Shown in pieces: positions 45,268 through 53,769 of a stretch of 64,000 nt of DNA (the first letter of the stretch is position 1; each line of letters begins with the position of its first letter). This DNA comes from Oscillospiraceae bacterium (GTDB lineage: Bacteria; Bacillota; Clostridia; Oscillospirales; Oscillospiraceae). Below the pieces are notes generated by a model. It worked only from the letters and a program-made list of their open reading frames with translations. It searched no databases and had not been told where the DNA came from. The stretch covers positions 1 through 64,000 of the forward strand of contig CACYXE010000005.1 in NCBI GenBank assembly GCA_902778275.1. Direction: 5' to 3'. The position numbers and the translations under genes are program-made.

Positions 45268-46425
45268 TCAGTTTAAGGCCAGGATCGCCTCGCGGATGCG
45301 GCGGGCCGCCTCGGCCATGTCTTCGGCGGCGTTAGCGAAGGAGAAGCGCAGGGCGCAGCCCTCCTCCCCGTAGGCGCTGCCGGGCATGCCCACCACCCGG
45401 GCCCGCTCCATCAGGTACCTGCTCACCGCCTGGGAGTCCATGCCGGGCAGGTCGAAGAAGACCCAGGCGTAGAAGGCCCCCTCGGGGTACTCCGCCCGGA
45501 CGCCGGGGATGGCGTTCATGGCGACGATGAACAGGTCCCGCCGCCGGGCGTAGACCCGGCGCATCCGCTCCATCTCCTCCCGGCAGGAAAAGGCCTCCGC
45601 CGCCCCCGCCTGCAGAAAGCCGCTGGCGCAGGACATGCTGTGGGAGTAGAGCCTGGCGATGAGCCGGAAGGCCGGCTCCGGGGCGTGGAGATAGCCCAGG
45701 CGCCAGCCGGTCATGGCGGCGCACTTGGAAAAGCCGTTGACGGTGACGACCCGGTCCGCCACAGCGGGGCGGGCGCCCATGCTCAGGCTCTTTTCCCCGT
45801 AGACGATGGTCTCATACACCTCGTCGGACAGGAGCCAAACCTGCGGGTGGGCCAGGAGAAAGGCCTCCACCGCCTCCGCCTCGTCGGTGTGGAGGATGCG
45901 GCCGGTGGGGTTGTTGGGATAGTTCAGGATCAGCAGCCTTGTCCTGTCGGTGACGGCGGCCTCCAGGGCCTCCCTTGTGATGCGGTACGCTTCGGCGGCC
46001 TGCAGCTTCACGTGTACGTCCACCCCGTGGGCGGCCCGGACGATGGGGCCGTAGGACACCCAGGAGGGGTCCAGGATCAGGGCCTCCTCCCCCGGGTTCA
46101 AGAGGGCGTTCACCGTGAGATAGATGGCGTACTTGCCGCCGGGGGTCACCAGGACCCGGGAGGCGTCGGCGTCGATGCCGTTGTCGGCGCGCAGCTTTTC
46201 GGCAATGGCGGCGCGCAGCTCCGGGATGCCGGCGCTGTCGGTATAGTGGGTGTTGCCCGCCAGCAGGCTGTCGATGGCGGCGCGGGTGATGCGCTCCGGG
46301 GTGTCGAAGTCCGGCTCGCCCCCGGCAAGGCCGATGACCGTGGGGTCGGCCTTCTGCATCTCTTTGGCCCGGGCCATCAGCGCCACGGAGGCGCTGGGCT
46401 GCAGGTTTTCCAGAATGTGGTTCAT
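45268..46425 (-). CDS. Class I/II pyridoxal-phosphate aminotransferase
   Basis: A 385-residue enzyme of the aspartate-aminotransferase fold: VIGLAGGEPDFDTPERI near the start, LILNYPNNPTGRI (Asn of the cofactor site), LLSDEVYETIVYGE, and the lysine motif VNGFSKCAAMTGWRLGYLHA where the Schiff-base Lys sits. A C-terminal Arg in ALRFSFAN binds the carboxylate. ATG 46425 has GGGAGGGG upstream, and an earlier frame to 46530 has none. The amino donor cannot be specified. Confidence 0.93.
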   Translation of the reverse strand: MNHILENLQPSASVALMARAKEMQKADPTVIGLAGGEPDFDTPERITRAAIDSLLAGNTHYTDSAGIPELRAAIAEKLRADNGIDADASRVLVTPGGKYAIYLTVNALLNPGEEALILDPSWVSYGPIVRAAHGVDVHVKLQAAEAYRITREALEAAVTDRTRLLILNYPNNPTGRILHTDEAEAVEAFLLAHPQVWLLSDEVYETIVYGEKSLSMGARPAVADRVVTVNGFSKCAAMTGWRLGYLHAPEPAFRLIARLYSHSMSCASGFLQAGAAEAFSCREEMERMRRVYARRRDLFIVAMNAIPGVRAEYPEGAFYAWVFFDLPGMDSQAVSRYLMERARVVGMPGSAYGEEGCALRFSFANAAEDMAEAARRIREAILALN

Positions 46426-46614
46426 AGGATCCCCTCCCGTATTTTTCATGCCTCTATTAAAAAGGATAGCCGCGCCCGGCGCAAGAAAAATTTTCATTTT
46501 CCGGAAAAACTTTTCCCCTGTCGGCGCCAAAAAAACCGCATATTTTGGGAATAGCCCCTTTCCTTTTACGATATCTTGTGTTATTATAAATTAATCTTTT
46601 TATTTTGGAGCAGT

Positions 46615-47376
46615 ATGACTTTGGAAAACGAAAGAGGCATCCAAAACGAGATCATCGAGGGGCGCAACGCCGTGATCGAGGCCCTGCGGGCCGGGCGCGC
46701 CATCGACAAGCTGTATATCAACAAGGGCGAGGTGGACAAGACCCTGGGCCACATTGCCTCCAAGGCCCGGGATCAGGGCGTTGTGGTGGTGGAGTGCGAC
46801 CGGCGCAAGCTGGACTTCATGAGCCAGACCCACGCCCACCAGGGCGTCATCGCCGTGTGCGCCGTGCGGGAGTACTGCTCCGTGGAGGATATCCTGGCCA
46901 TCGCCAGGGAGCGGGGCGAGGCCCCCTTCGTCATCGTCTGCGACGAGATCAGCGACGGGCACAACCTGGGCGCCATCATCCGCTCGGCGGAGTGCGCCGG
47001 GGCCCACGGGGTCATCATCCCCAAGCGCCGCAGCGCGGGGCTGACCGCCGTCGTGGACAAGGCCAGCGCGGGCGCGGCGGAGCATATGGCCATCGCCCGG
47101 GTGCCCAACATCCCCGCGGCCCTGCGGGAGCTGAAGGAGCGGGGGCTCTGGGTCTATGGCACCGCCGCCGACGGGCAGAGCGACCTGTGGCACACGGATT
47201 TCTCCGGCCCCCTGGCCCTGGTGATCGGCTCCGAGGGCGACGGGATGGGGCGGCTGGTGGCCGAGAGCTGCGACTTTATCGTGAGCCTGCCCATGAAGGG
47301 GCGGGTCAGCTCCCTGAACGCCTCCGCCGCTGCGGCCATCACCATGTACGAGATCCTGAGGCAAAGAAGTATATAA
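46615..47376 (+). CDS. rlmB: TrmH-family 23S rRNA 2'-O-methyltransferase (RlmB type)
   Basis: A 253-residue SpoU methyltransferase. An N-terminal substrate-binding domain opens IIEGRNAVIEALRAGRAIDK. The knotted SPOUT domain has motif 1 DEISDGHNLGAIIRSAECAG, motif 2 LALVIGSEGDGMGRLV and motif 3 VSLPMKGRVSSLNASAAAAI. This is the expected order and length for RlmB, which methylates G2251 of 23S rRNA in E. coli. TTGGAG precedes ATG 46615. Confidence 0.93.
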   Translation: MTLENERGIQNEIIEGRNAVIEALRAGRAIDKLYINKGEVDKTLGHIASKARDQGVVVVECDRRKLDFMSQTHAHQGVIAVCAVREYCSVEDILAIARERGEAPFVIVCDEISDGHNLGAIIRSAECAGAHGVIIPKRRSAGLTAVVDKASAGAAEHMAIARVPNIPAALRELKERGLWVYGTAADGQSDLWHTDFSGPLALVIGSEGDGMGRLVAESCDFIVSLPMKGRVSSLNASAAAAITMYEILRQRSI

Positions 47377-47438
47377 CGGCGCCCCGGCGCTGAAAACAGA
47401 AAGAGTGCCGTCCCCGAAAGGACAGAGGTATTTTTGGT

Positions 47439-50400
47439 ATGGGTCATTACGAGCCTGAAACCGAAAAGAAAATAGAGCGCAGCGACATGTCCGTGGACCA
47501 GATCCTGGACGAATACTGGGCGCGGGTGGCCGAGGAGGCCCGCCGGGCCCAGGAGCAGCGGGAGTATGAGGCTCTGGCCGCCAGGCAGAGCGAGGCCCCG
47601 GTGCGTATCCTGGACGAGGACGACACGGACGAGGACGGCGTGCGCATTTACCGGCCCGGCGTCCAGGCCTCCGCCCCCCGCAGCTGGCGGGGCGAGGGGG
47701 ACTTCGACCTGGTCTACGAAAGCGGCGAGGCAGCCGACGGGGACTACGACGACGAGGACGACTGGTACGAGGAGGACGAAGAGGAGTTCCGCCCCATGTC
47801 CGCCCGGGACATCCTGCGGGAGTACTGGACCGCCAACGCCCCCAGCTACAAGGTGGAGCTGCCGGAGGAGCAGCCCGCTCCCCCGCCCGCCCCGGAGCCG
47901 GAGGAGGAAGAATACGACGAGGACGAGGACGTGGCCATCTACACGCCCATGTCCGTGCGGGATATTTTGAAGGAATACTGGGAGGACAACGCCCCCAGCT
48001 ACATAGACGTGCCCGAGCCGGAGCCGGAGCGCAAAGCGGAGCCGGAGGGCCAGTCCCTGGAGGAGGCGGTCAGCGGCGCGGCGGGCGAGAGCCTGCGCCC
48101 GGTGGCGGCCATCTTCGGCCTGCGGGAGGATGAACAGTCCGCGGCGGCGGAAGCGGCGGCGGAGCCGGAGGCCCCGCAGGCCGAAGCGGAGGAAGAACTG
48201 CCCCCGCCCGCGCTGAAGGACATCCTGGCCGAGTACTGGGCCATGGCTTCGGAGCTGCCCCCGGTGGAAGCCGAGGCGGAAACCGAGGCGGCGGCCGAGG
48301 CCGTCGAGACCGCGGAAGCTGCCGGGGAGGCGGAGGAAGCGGAAGCTGTCGCGGCTGAACCCGAGGCGTTCGAGACTGAAGCCGAAGGCCCGGAGGCCGA
48401 AGCCGACGGGGCGGAGGAAGCGCCCGCCGAAGAAGCGGAGAGCGCCGAAGCGGTCCAGAGTCTCAGCGAGATCCTGGCCGAGGCCAGCCTGTGGGAGAAG
48501 CTCCCCGAGGACGAGGAACCCGGGGCCGCCGCGGAAGGGGAAGCCGCCGACGAGGCGGAGGAGCCGGACGCGGAGCCCGAAGCCGTTCCGGAGGAGCTGC
48601 AGCTCCCCGGAGACATGAGCGAGGGCGAGCCCGTGGATATGGCGGTCCTGGCCGGTCTGTTCGCGGGGCTGGGCAAGCGCCGGGCGCCGGAGACGGCCCC
48701 GGAGCCTGAGGCTGAAGCAGCAGAAGAAGCGGAACCGGAGGAAGAGCTCCCCGACCGGGTCACAGAGGATGAGATCCCCGACGGGGAAGCGCCGGAAGCG
48801 GCGCTCGAGGACGAGGTCCTTCCCGAAGAGGAACCGGCGGCGGAAGAAGAGCCGCTTGATGAGATCGACGAGATCACAGACGAAGCGCGCGCCGAAGAGG
48901 CGGAACCGGAGGCGCCCGAGGCGGAGCTGCCGGAAGAAGAGCCGGAGGAAGCCGGGGATTTCCTTGACGCGGAGATCCCGGACCCGGCGCGGAGCTACGA
49001 GGACCTGCGGGAGCTGCTGAACGAGGCGCCGGAGCGCCCGGCCCCCACCGCGGAGCCGGAGGCCCGGAGCGCCGAGAACGCCGGGGGCTACGTCTACGGC
49101 GAAAAGCCGGAGCCCACCGTGCGGGAGATCCTGACCGAGTACTGGACCAGCGGCGAGAGCGAGCCCATTCAGGACGCGCAGATGCGCGCCGAGGCGGACG
49201 CGGCCCAGGCGGAGCGGGAGCAGGCTGCCCAGCAGCGGCCCCTGGAGCAGGCCGAGGTCACCGTGTACCAGCCCGTCCCCGAGGAGCAGGCGCCCTACGC
49301 CGCCCCCAGTGTGGAGGATTATCAGCACACCGCCGAGGACCTGGGTCTGACGGTGGACAGCATCCTGGCCGATTACTGGGCCAACATCGCCCCGCGGCCG
49401 GCGGCCTATGCCGCCCCGGCGGAGCCGGAGACGGCGGAGCCGGAAGTCGCCGCGGAAGAAGAAGCTTACGAGCCCGAGCCGGAGCGGCCGGCCCCGGCGG
49501 AACGGCGCAAGGTCAAGGTCCGGCCCGCGGCGGCCGGCCCGGACGGCCTCGCGGAGCTGTCCGCCCACCTGGGCACGGCGGCCGTAGGTACGGGCGCCGC
49601 AGCGGGCGCAGCGGCGGCGGGCGCTGCGGCGGCCAAGGGCAGTCTCTCCGCCATGGCGGACGAGGCCCGGCGCTTCATCGCCCAGATGGAGGACAGCGGC
49701 TACGCGGGGCTCAAGGAGGAGGCGGACTACGCCGCCGGGGCAAAGGGCCCCTATGAGCGCCGCTTCGATCCCCGCTTCGATATCGGCGGGGCCCGGCGCA
49801 CCCAGCAGGCCATGACCTTCGACGGCAAGGAAGTGGATCTGAGCGCCGACGAGAACTACGTGCCGCCCAGCGCGGAGAGCGTGGACCTGCCCACCCAGTG
49901 GCGGGGCGAGGACGAGGAAGAAGAAGCCCCCGTCCGGCCCGAGCCCAAGTGGCTGGGCGCCCTGCGCAACTGGGGCGTGCAGAAAAAGCCCAAAAAGCGG
50001 GCGCTGAACGCGCCCCGCACAGACTACGATCCCTACGGTCTCGACGCTCTGGCCGCCGCGGCGGCCCGGGGCGAGGAGGCCCCGGAGGACGGGGACGCCG
50101 CGGGCCCGGCTGCGGAGCCGGATCTCAGCGGCGCGGACGCGGCGGAGATCTTCGCCCGCACGGAGCTGGAAAAGCCCAGGAGCGGCACCACCGTCACCGC
50201 CGAGGAGCTGGAGGCTGCCGCCGACTTCTTCCGCCCGGCCGGGCGCCGCGGGGACGAGAGCGGCGCGGGCGATACGCCCGGGTCCTCCGGCTACGCCCAG
50301 GCGGTCCGCATCGAGGACGAGGAGGCCGCCCCCGCCGACTACGCCCCCTACCGGGACTACGACGAGGCGGAGCTGGACGAGGTGGAGCTGGAGGATTTCG

Positions 50401-52157
50401 ATCCGGACGACGACAGCTTCCCCAGCTTCGGCCAGTGGCTGCTGAGCCTGCTGACCGGCTCGCTGATCCGCATCCGGGGCGTGGGCGATCCCAACAGCGC
50501 CGAGACCATGGAGGACGACGACGAGGAGCTGGGGCCCGAAGTCCCGGCGGCCGCCGCCTCCAAGTACTACGGCTCCCACGTGCGCACCCTGCGCCTGCGT
50601 TTCCGTATCGGCCTGGTGCTGCTGGCCATCCTGGCCTGGATCACCCTGGGCCTGCCGGTCACCGGCATGCTCAAGACCGCCCGGGTGGCGGCGGGCATGT
50701 GCCTGGTCCTGCAGCTGACCATCATGCTGCTGTGCCTGGACGTGGTCACCAACGCGGCCATCAACCTGGCCCGGGCCCGCTTCGGGGCCGACTGCCTGAG
50801 CGTGCTGGCCTGCGTGCTCACCAGCATCGACGCCCTGGCTGTGGCCATCGGCGGCTTCGGCCACAGCCACACCCCCCTGTGCCTGCTGTCGAGCCTGTCC
50901 CTGCTGGGCGTGCTGTACTCGGCGCTCCTCAGCGCCCGGGGACTGCGCAAGGCCCTGCGGGTGCCCGCCATCGGCAAGCGCTGCTACGCGGTCACCGGCG
51001 AGCGCGCCGTCAAGGGCAAGGACGTGACCCTGCTCAAATCCGTGCGTCCCTCCGCCGGCTTCGTCCGCCGCTGCGAGGAGGCGCCCCCCGACGAGTCCCT
51101 GTTCGTCAAGCTCTCTCCCTTCCTGCTGCTGGCCGCGCTGCTGCTGACCGCGGCGACGGTGCTGGTGAAGAAGAGCGCTTCGGACTTCCTGTACGTGCTC
51201 ACGGCCATCCTCTGCCCGGCGGTGCCGGTGACGGCGCTGCTGAGCTTCGCCCTGCCCTACTGCCTGGGCGCCATGCGGATCTTCTCCAGCGGCGCGGCCA
51301 TCGCCGGCTGGTCCGGCGTCAGCGACGTGGGCCGCAGCGAGAACCTGATCGTCACCGACCGGGACCTGTTCCCCGAGGGCAGCGTGGACCTGGAGAGCGT
51401 GCGCATCTTCGCCGACGCCCCGGCGGAGAAGATCATCTCCTACGCGGGCAGCATGATCACCGCCTCCGGCTCGGGCATCGCCAACTGCTTCGGCGACCTG
51501 ATGCGGCGCAACGGCGGCGTCATGCGCCGGGTGGAGAACTTCGAGTATCTCCCCGGCGGCGGCATGAAGGGCATCATCCACGGCGAGACGGTGCTGTGCG
51601 GCAGCACGGACCTGATGCGCCTGATGAACGTGCGCATCCCCTACAGGCTTGTGAGCCGCACCTCGGTGCTGCTGGCCATCGACGGGGTGCTCTACGGCAT
51701 CTTCAACATGAGCTACACCCCCCTGCCCCAGGTGCGGGCGGCCCTGGTGGGGCTGATCCGCTCCAGCCGGCACCCGATCTTCGCCATCCGGGACTTCAAC
51801 ATCAGCCCCGAGACCCTGCACAGCATCTTCGATGTGGCCACCGACGGCTACGACTTCCCGCCCTACATGGAGCGCTTCGCTATCTCCGAGGCCAAGCCCG
51901 CCAAGGAGAGCCGGATCGCCGCGGTGGTCTGCCGGGAGGGCCTGGGGCCCCTGGTCCACATGGCCGACACCGGACGCAGCCTCTTTACGGCCACCCGGAT
52001 CAATCTGCTGGTGGCGGTGCTGGCCGCGGCGGTGAACCTGCTGGCCGTGTTCGTGACCCTGCTGTCCAGCGGCTACGTCAGCGCCCTGTTCCTGCTGGCG
52101 CTGATGCTGGTGTGGATCCTGCCCGTGGCGGTGGTCAGCTTGTTTTTAAGGTTTTAA
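47439..52157 (+). CDS. Giant acidic-repeat protein fused to an inactive P-type-ATPase-like membrane domain
   Basis: A 1572-residue protein. Residues 1 to about 1040 are Glu/Ala/Pro-rich and disordered, with seven copies of an ILxEYW motif (near residues 20, 123, 173, 259, 342, 560, 639), for example SARDILREYWTANAPSYK and SVRDILKEYWEDNAPSYI. From about 1050 there are six membrane helices, a CP motif in the sixth (ILCPAVPVTALLSFALPY, about 1257-1274), a cytoplasmic part, and two terminal helices. This is the topology of heavy-metal P-type ATPases. Where DKTGT should be, the text is IVTDRDLFPEGS (about 1304-1315), and no GDGxND is found, so phosphorylation is impossible. An N-domain-like GGGMKGIIHGETVLCGS remains. 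Possibly a scaffold or a regulatory pseudo-ATPase. Confidence 0.8.
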   Translation: MGHYEPETEKKIERSDMSVDQILDEYWARVAEEARRAQEQREYEALAARQSEAPVRILDEDDTDEDGVRIYRPGVQASAPRSWRGEGDFDLVYESGEAADGDYDDEDDWYEEDEEEFRPMSARDILREYWTANAPSYKVELPEEQPAPPPAPEPEEEEYDEDEDVAIYTPMSVRDILKEYWEDNAPSYIDVPEPEPERKAEPEGQSLEEAVSGAAGESLRPVAAIFGLREDEQSAAAEAAAEPEAPQAEAEEELPPPALKDILAEYWAMASELPPVEAEAETEAAAEAVETAEAAGEAEEAEAVAAEPEAFETEAEGPEAEADGAEEAPAEEAESAEAVQSLSEILAEASLWEKLPEDEEPGAAAEGEAADEAEEPDAEPEAVPEELQLPGDMSEGEPVDMAVLAGLFAGLGKRRAPETAPEPEAEAAEEAEPEEELPDRVTEDEIPDGEAPEAALEDEVLPEEEPAAEEEPLDEIDEITDEARAEEAEPEAPEAELPEEEPEEAGDFLDAEIPDPARSYEDLRELLNEAPERPAPTAEPEARSAENAGGYVYGEKPEPTVREILTEYWTSGESEPIQDAQMRAEADAAQAEREQAAQQRPLEQAEVTVYQPVPEEQAPYAAPSVEDYQHTAEDLGLTVDSILADYWANIAPRPAAYAAPAEPETAEPEVAAEEEAYEPEPERPAPAERRKVKVRPAAAGPDGLAELSAHLGTAAVGTGAAAGAAAAGAAAAKGSLSAMADEARRFIAQMEDSGYAGLKEEADYAAGAKGPYERRFDPRFDIGGARRTQQAMTFDGKEVDLSADENYVPPSAESVDLPTQWRGEDEEEEAPVRPEPKWLGALRNWGVQKKPKKRALNAPRTDYDPYGLDALAAAAARGEEAPEDGDAAGPAAEPDLSGADAAEIFARTELEKPRSGTTVTAEELEAAADFFRPAGRRGDESGAGDTPGSSGYAQAVRIEDEEAAPADYAPYRDYDEAELDEVELEDFDPDDDSFPSFGQWLLSLLTGSLIRIRGVGDPNSAETMEDDDEELGPEVPAAAASKYYGSHVRTLRLRFRIGLVLLAILAWITLGLPVTGMLKTARVAAGMCLVLQLTIMLLCLDVVTNAAINLARARFGADCLSVLACVLTSIDALAVAIGGFGHSHTPLCLLSSLSLLGVLYSALLSARGLRKALRVPAIGKRCYAVTGERAVKGKDVTLLKSVRPSAGFVRRCEEAPPDESLFVKLSPFLLLAALLLTAATVLVKKSASDFLYVLTAILCPAVPVTALLSFALPYCLGAMRIFSSGAAIAGWSGVSDVGRSENLIVTDRDLFPEGSVDLESVRIFADAPAEKIISYAGSMITASGSGIANCFGDLMRRNGGVMRRVENFEYLPGGGMKGIIHGETVLCGSTDLMRLMNVRIPYRLVSRTSVLLAIDGVLYGIFNMSYTPLPQVRAALVGLIRSSRHPIFAIRDFNISPETLHSIFDVATDGYDFPPYMERFAISEAKPAKESRIAAVVCREGLGPLVHMADTGRSLFTATRINLLVAVLAAAVNLLAVFVTLLSSGYVSALFLLALMLVWILPVAVVSLFLRF

Positions 52158-52161
52158 ACTA

Positions 52162-52208
52162 CAGTCCGGCACGCTCCCTCGCAAGCTGTGCCGGACTGCG
52201 CGCTTTTT
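52162..52208 (+). terminator. Rho-independent terminator after the giant gene
   Basis: An 11-bp perfect stem (52162-52172 with 52188-52198) is followed by CGCGC and a T-run (52204-52208), five bases past the stop codon of the giant gene. Confidence 0.8.
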
Positions 52209-52251
52209 CATTCTGCCTGCGGCTGTCATGCCGGAAAGAGAGATCCCGCTT

Positions 52252-53769
52252 ATGGACCTGATGTCTGTTGTTATCACCGCCTATAATCTCAGCGGCTGGA
52301 TCGGTGATTCCGTGCGCTCCGTGCTGGAGCAGAGCTATCCCCATCTGGAGTGCCTCGTGGTGGACGACGGCTCCGAGGACGAGACCCTGCAGATTCTGGA
52401 GAGCCTCGCCGCGCGGGATCCCCGGGTCAAGGTGATCGCCGCCCCCCATCGGGGCGTCTCTCATGCGCGGAATCTGGGGCTCGAGGCCGCCAAAGGCGCC
52501 TATATCGTCTTTCTGGACGGCGACGACACCCTGGACGCGGACTGCCTGCTCCGCTGCACGCAGCTGCTCCGGGCGGAGCCGGACACGGATCTGCTGATCT
52601 TCGGCATCCGCTATCTGGCGGAGGACGGCGCGCCCGTCAGGGAGGCCGCGCCCCCGCCGCTGCGCTTTGAGGACGGGCGCGCCCTGGCGGACTGGTATAT
52701 CGTCCATCAGGCCCTCCCGCTGTACTCCGCCGGCAACAAGCTCTATCGCACGGACGCCCTGCGGGAAAACGCCATCGCCTTCCGGGAGGGCTGCGATTTC
52801 GGGGAAGACCGTCTGTTCAACTACGAATTCCTGCGTTTTTGCGGCCCGATCCGGGCCGCGGACGCCTGCTTTTACAATTACCGCCACATCAATGCCGGCT
52901 CTCTGTCCACCCGCTTCCGGCCCTGTCACATACGGGAGCTGCTGGCCCTCCACCGGGCAAAGACAGACTGCATGCTGAGCCTGTCCGTCAACACGACCGA
53001 GGAGGAGCGGACCGCCTTCATCCGGGCGGACGCCGAGAAGGAGGCCCGGCGGGCCTTCGATCACATCGGCGCCCACGCGGGGGAACTGGACGGGGCGCGG
53101 CTGATGGAGGAATACCGGACGCTGCTGACTCTGGTCTGGCCGCTGCTGGGGAAGCAGCGCGGCGCCATGGACGGCGGGGACTGCGCGGCGATCATCGGGC
53201 AGATCAACGGCCATCTGTTCCCCTGCCGGACGCCGCCGGAGCTGTCCGGCTTCGATACGGTCCTGATCCTGGGCAGCGCTGCCTGCGATTACCGGGTCCG
53301 GGAGGCGCTGCGGCTCTTTTCCGGGCTCAGCCCCGACTACGTCTGCAGCGGGGGCAACGTAAGCGTCTATACCGACGCGGAGGGCAGGCCCCTGACGGAG
53401 GCCGCTTATATGCGGCAGATCCTCCTGGAAAACGGGATCGGCGCAGCGAAGATCCGCCTGGACGAGCAGGCGCGGTACACCTGGGAAAACATCTTCAACC
53501 TCCGGGACGTGATCGCGGAGAAACGGGTCTGCGTGGTCACCGCCGGCTTCCACGTGAAGCGGGTGGAGCAGATCCTTGCCAAGCTGGGCCTGAAGGCCGC
53601 GGTGCTGCCCGCCTACGGCCCCCACACCCGGGAGGACAACTGGTATAAGAGCAGCGCCGGCATCTCGGTCATCCTGACGGAGCTGGAGAAGCTGGATCCG
53701 GATTACGCCTGCGAGGCCGCCCGCGAGCTGTTGGGACAGCTCTGCCGCATCGGGAGGGAGACGCCATGA
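52252..53769 (+). CDS. Family 2 glycosyltransferase fused to a DUF218/YdcF-like domain
   Basis: A 505-residue two-domain protein. Residues 1 to about 240 are a GT2 GT-A domain: SVVITAYNLSGWIGDSVRSV, LVVDDGSEDET and the metal motif VFLDGDDTLD. Residues about 333-490 match the DUF218 (YdcF/SanA) fold: DTVLILGSAACDYRVREAL, DYVCSGGNVS, TWENIFNLRDVIAEK and VCVVTAGFHVKRVEQIL. GT2 adds sugars to a lipid or polymer. DUF218 proteins act in envelope biology with unclear chemistry. ATG 52252 is preferred over 52228 because AGAGAG lies before it. It ends with an ATGA overlap into the next gene. Confidence 0.88.
   Translation: MDLMSVVITAYNLSGWIGDSVRSVLEQSYPHLECLVVDDGSEDETLQILESLAARDPRVKVIAAPHRGVSHARNLGLEAAKGAYIVFLDGDDTLDADCLLRCTQLLRAEPDTDLLIFGIRYLAEDGAPVREAAPPPLRFEDGRALADWYIVHQALPLYSAGNKLYRTDALRENAIAFREGCDFGEDRLFNYEFLRFCGPIRAADACFYNYRHINAGSLSTRFRPCHIRELLALHRAKTDCMLSLSVNTTEEERTAFIRADAEKEARRAFDHIGAHAGELDGARLMEEYRTLLTLVWPLLGKQRGAMDGGDCAAIIGQINGHLFPCRTPPELSGFDTVLILGSAACDYRVREALRLFSGLSPDYVCSGGNVSVYTDAEGRPLTEAAYMRQILLENGIGAAKIRLDEQARYTWENIFNLRDVIAEKRVCVVTAGFHVKRVEQILAKLGLKAAVLPAYGPHTREDNWYKSSAGISVILTELEKLDPDYACEAARELLGQLCRIGRETP

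Noticed and set aside
47154..51959. A 1601-codon open frame on the minus strand opposite the giant gene
   Set aside because: It mirrors the plus-strand gene in GC-rich DNA where stop codons are rare, consists of Gly/Arg/Gln/Ala/His-rich text without domains, and has no ribosome site. The plus-strand frame has recognisable domains and repeats.
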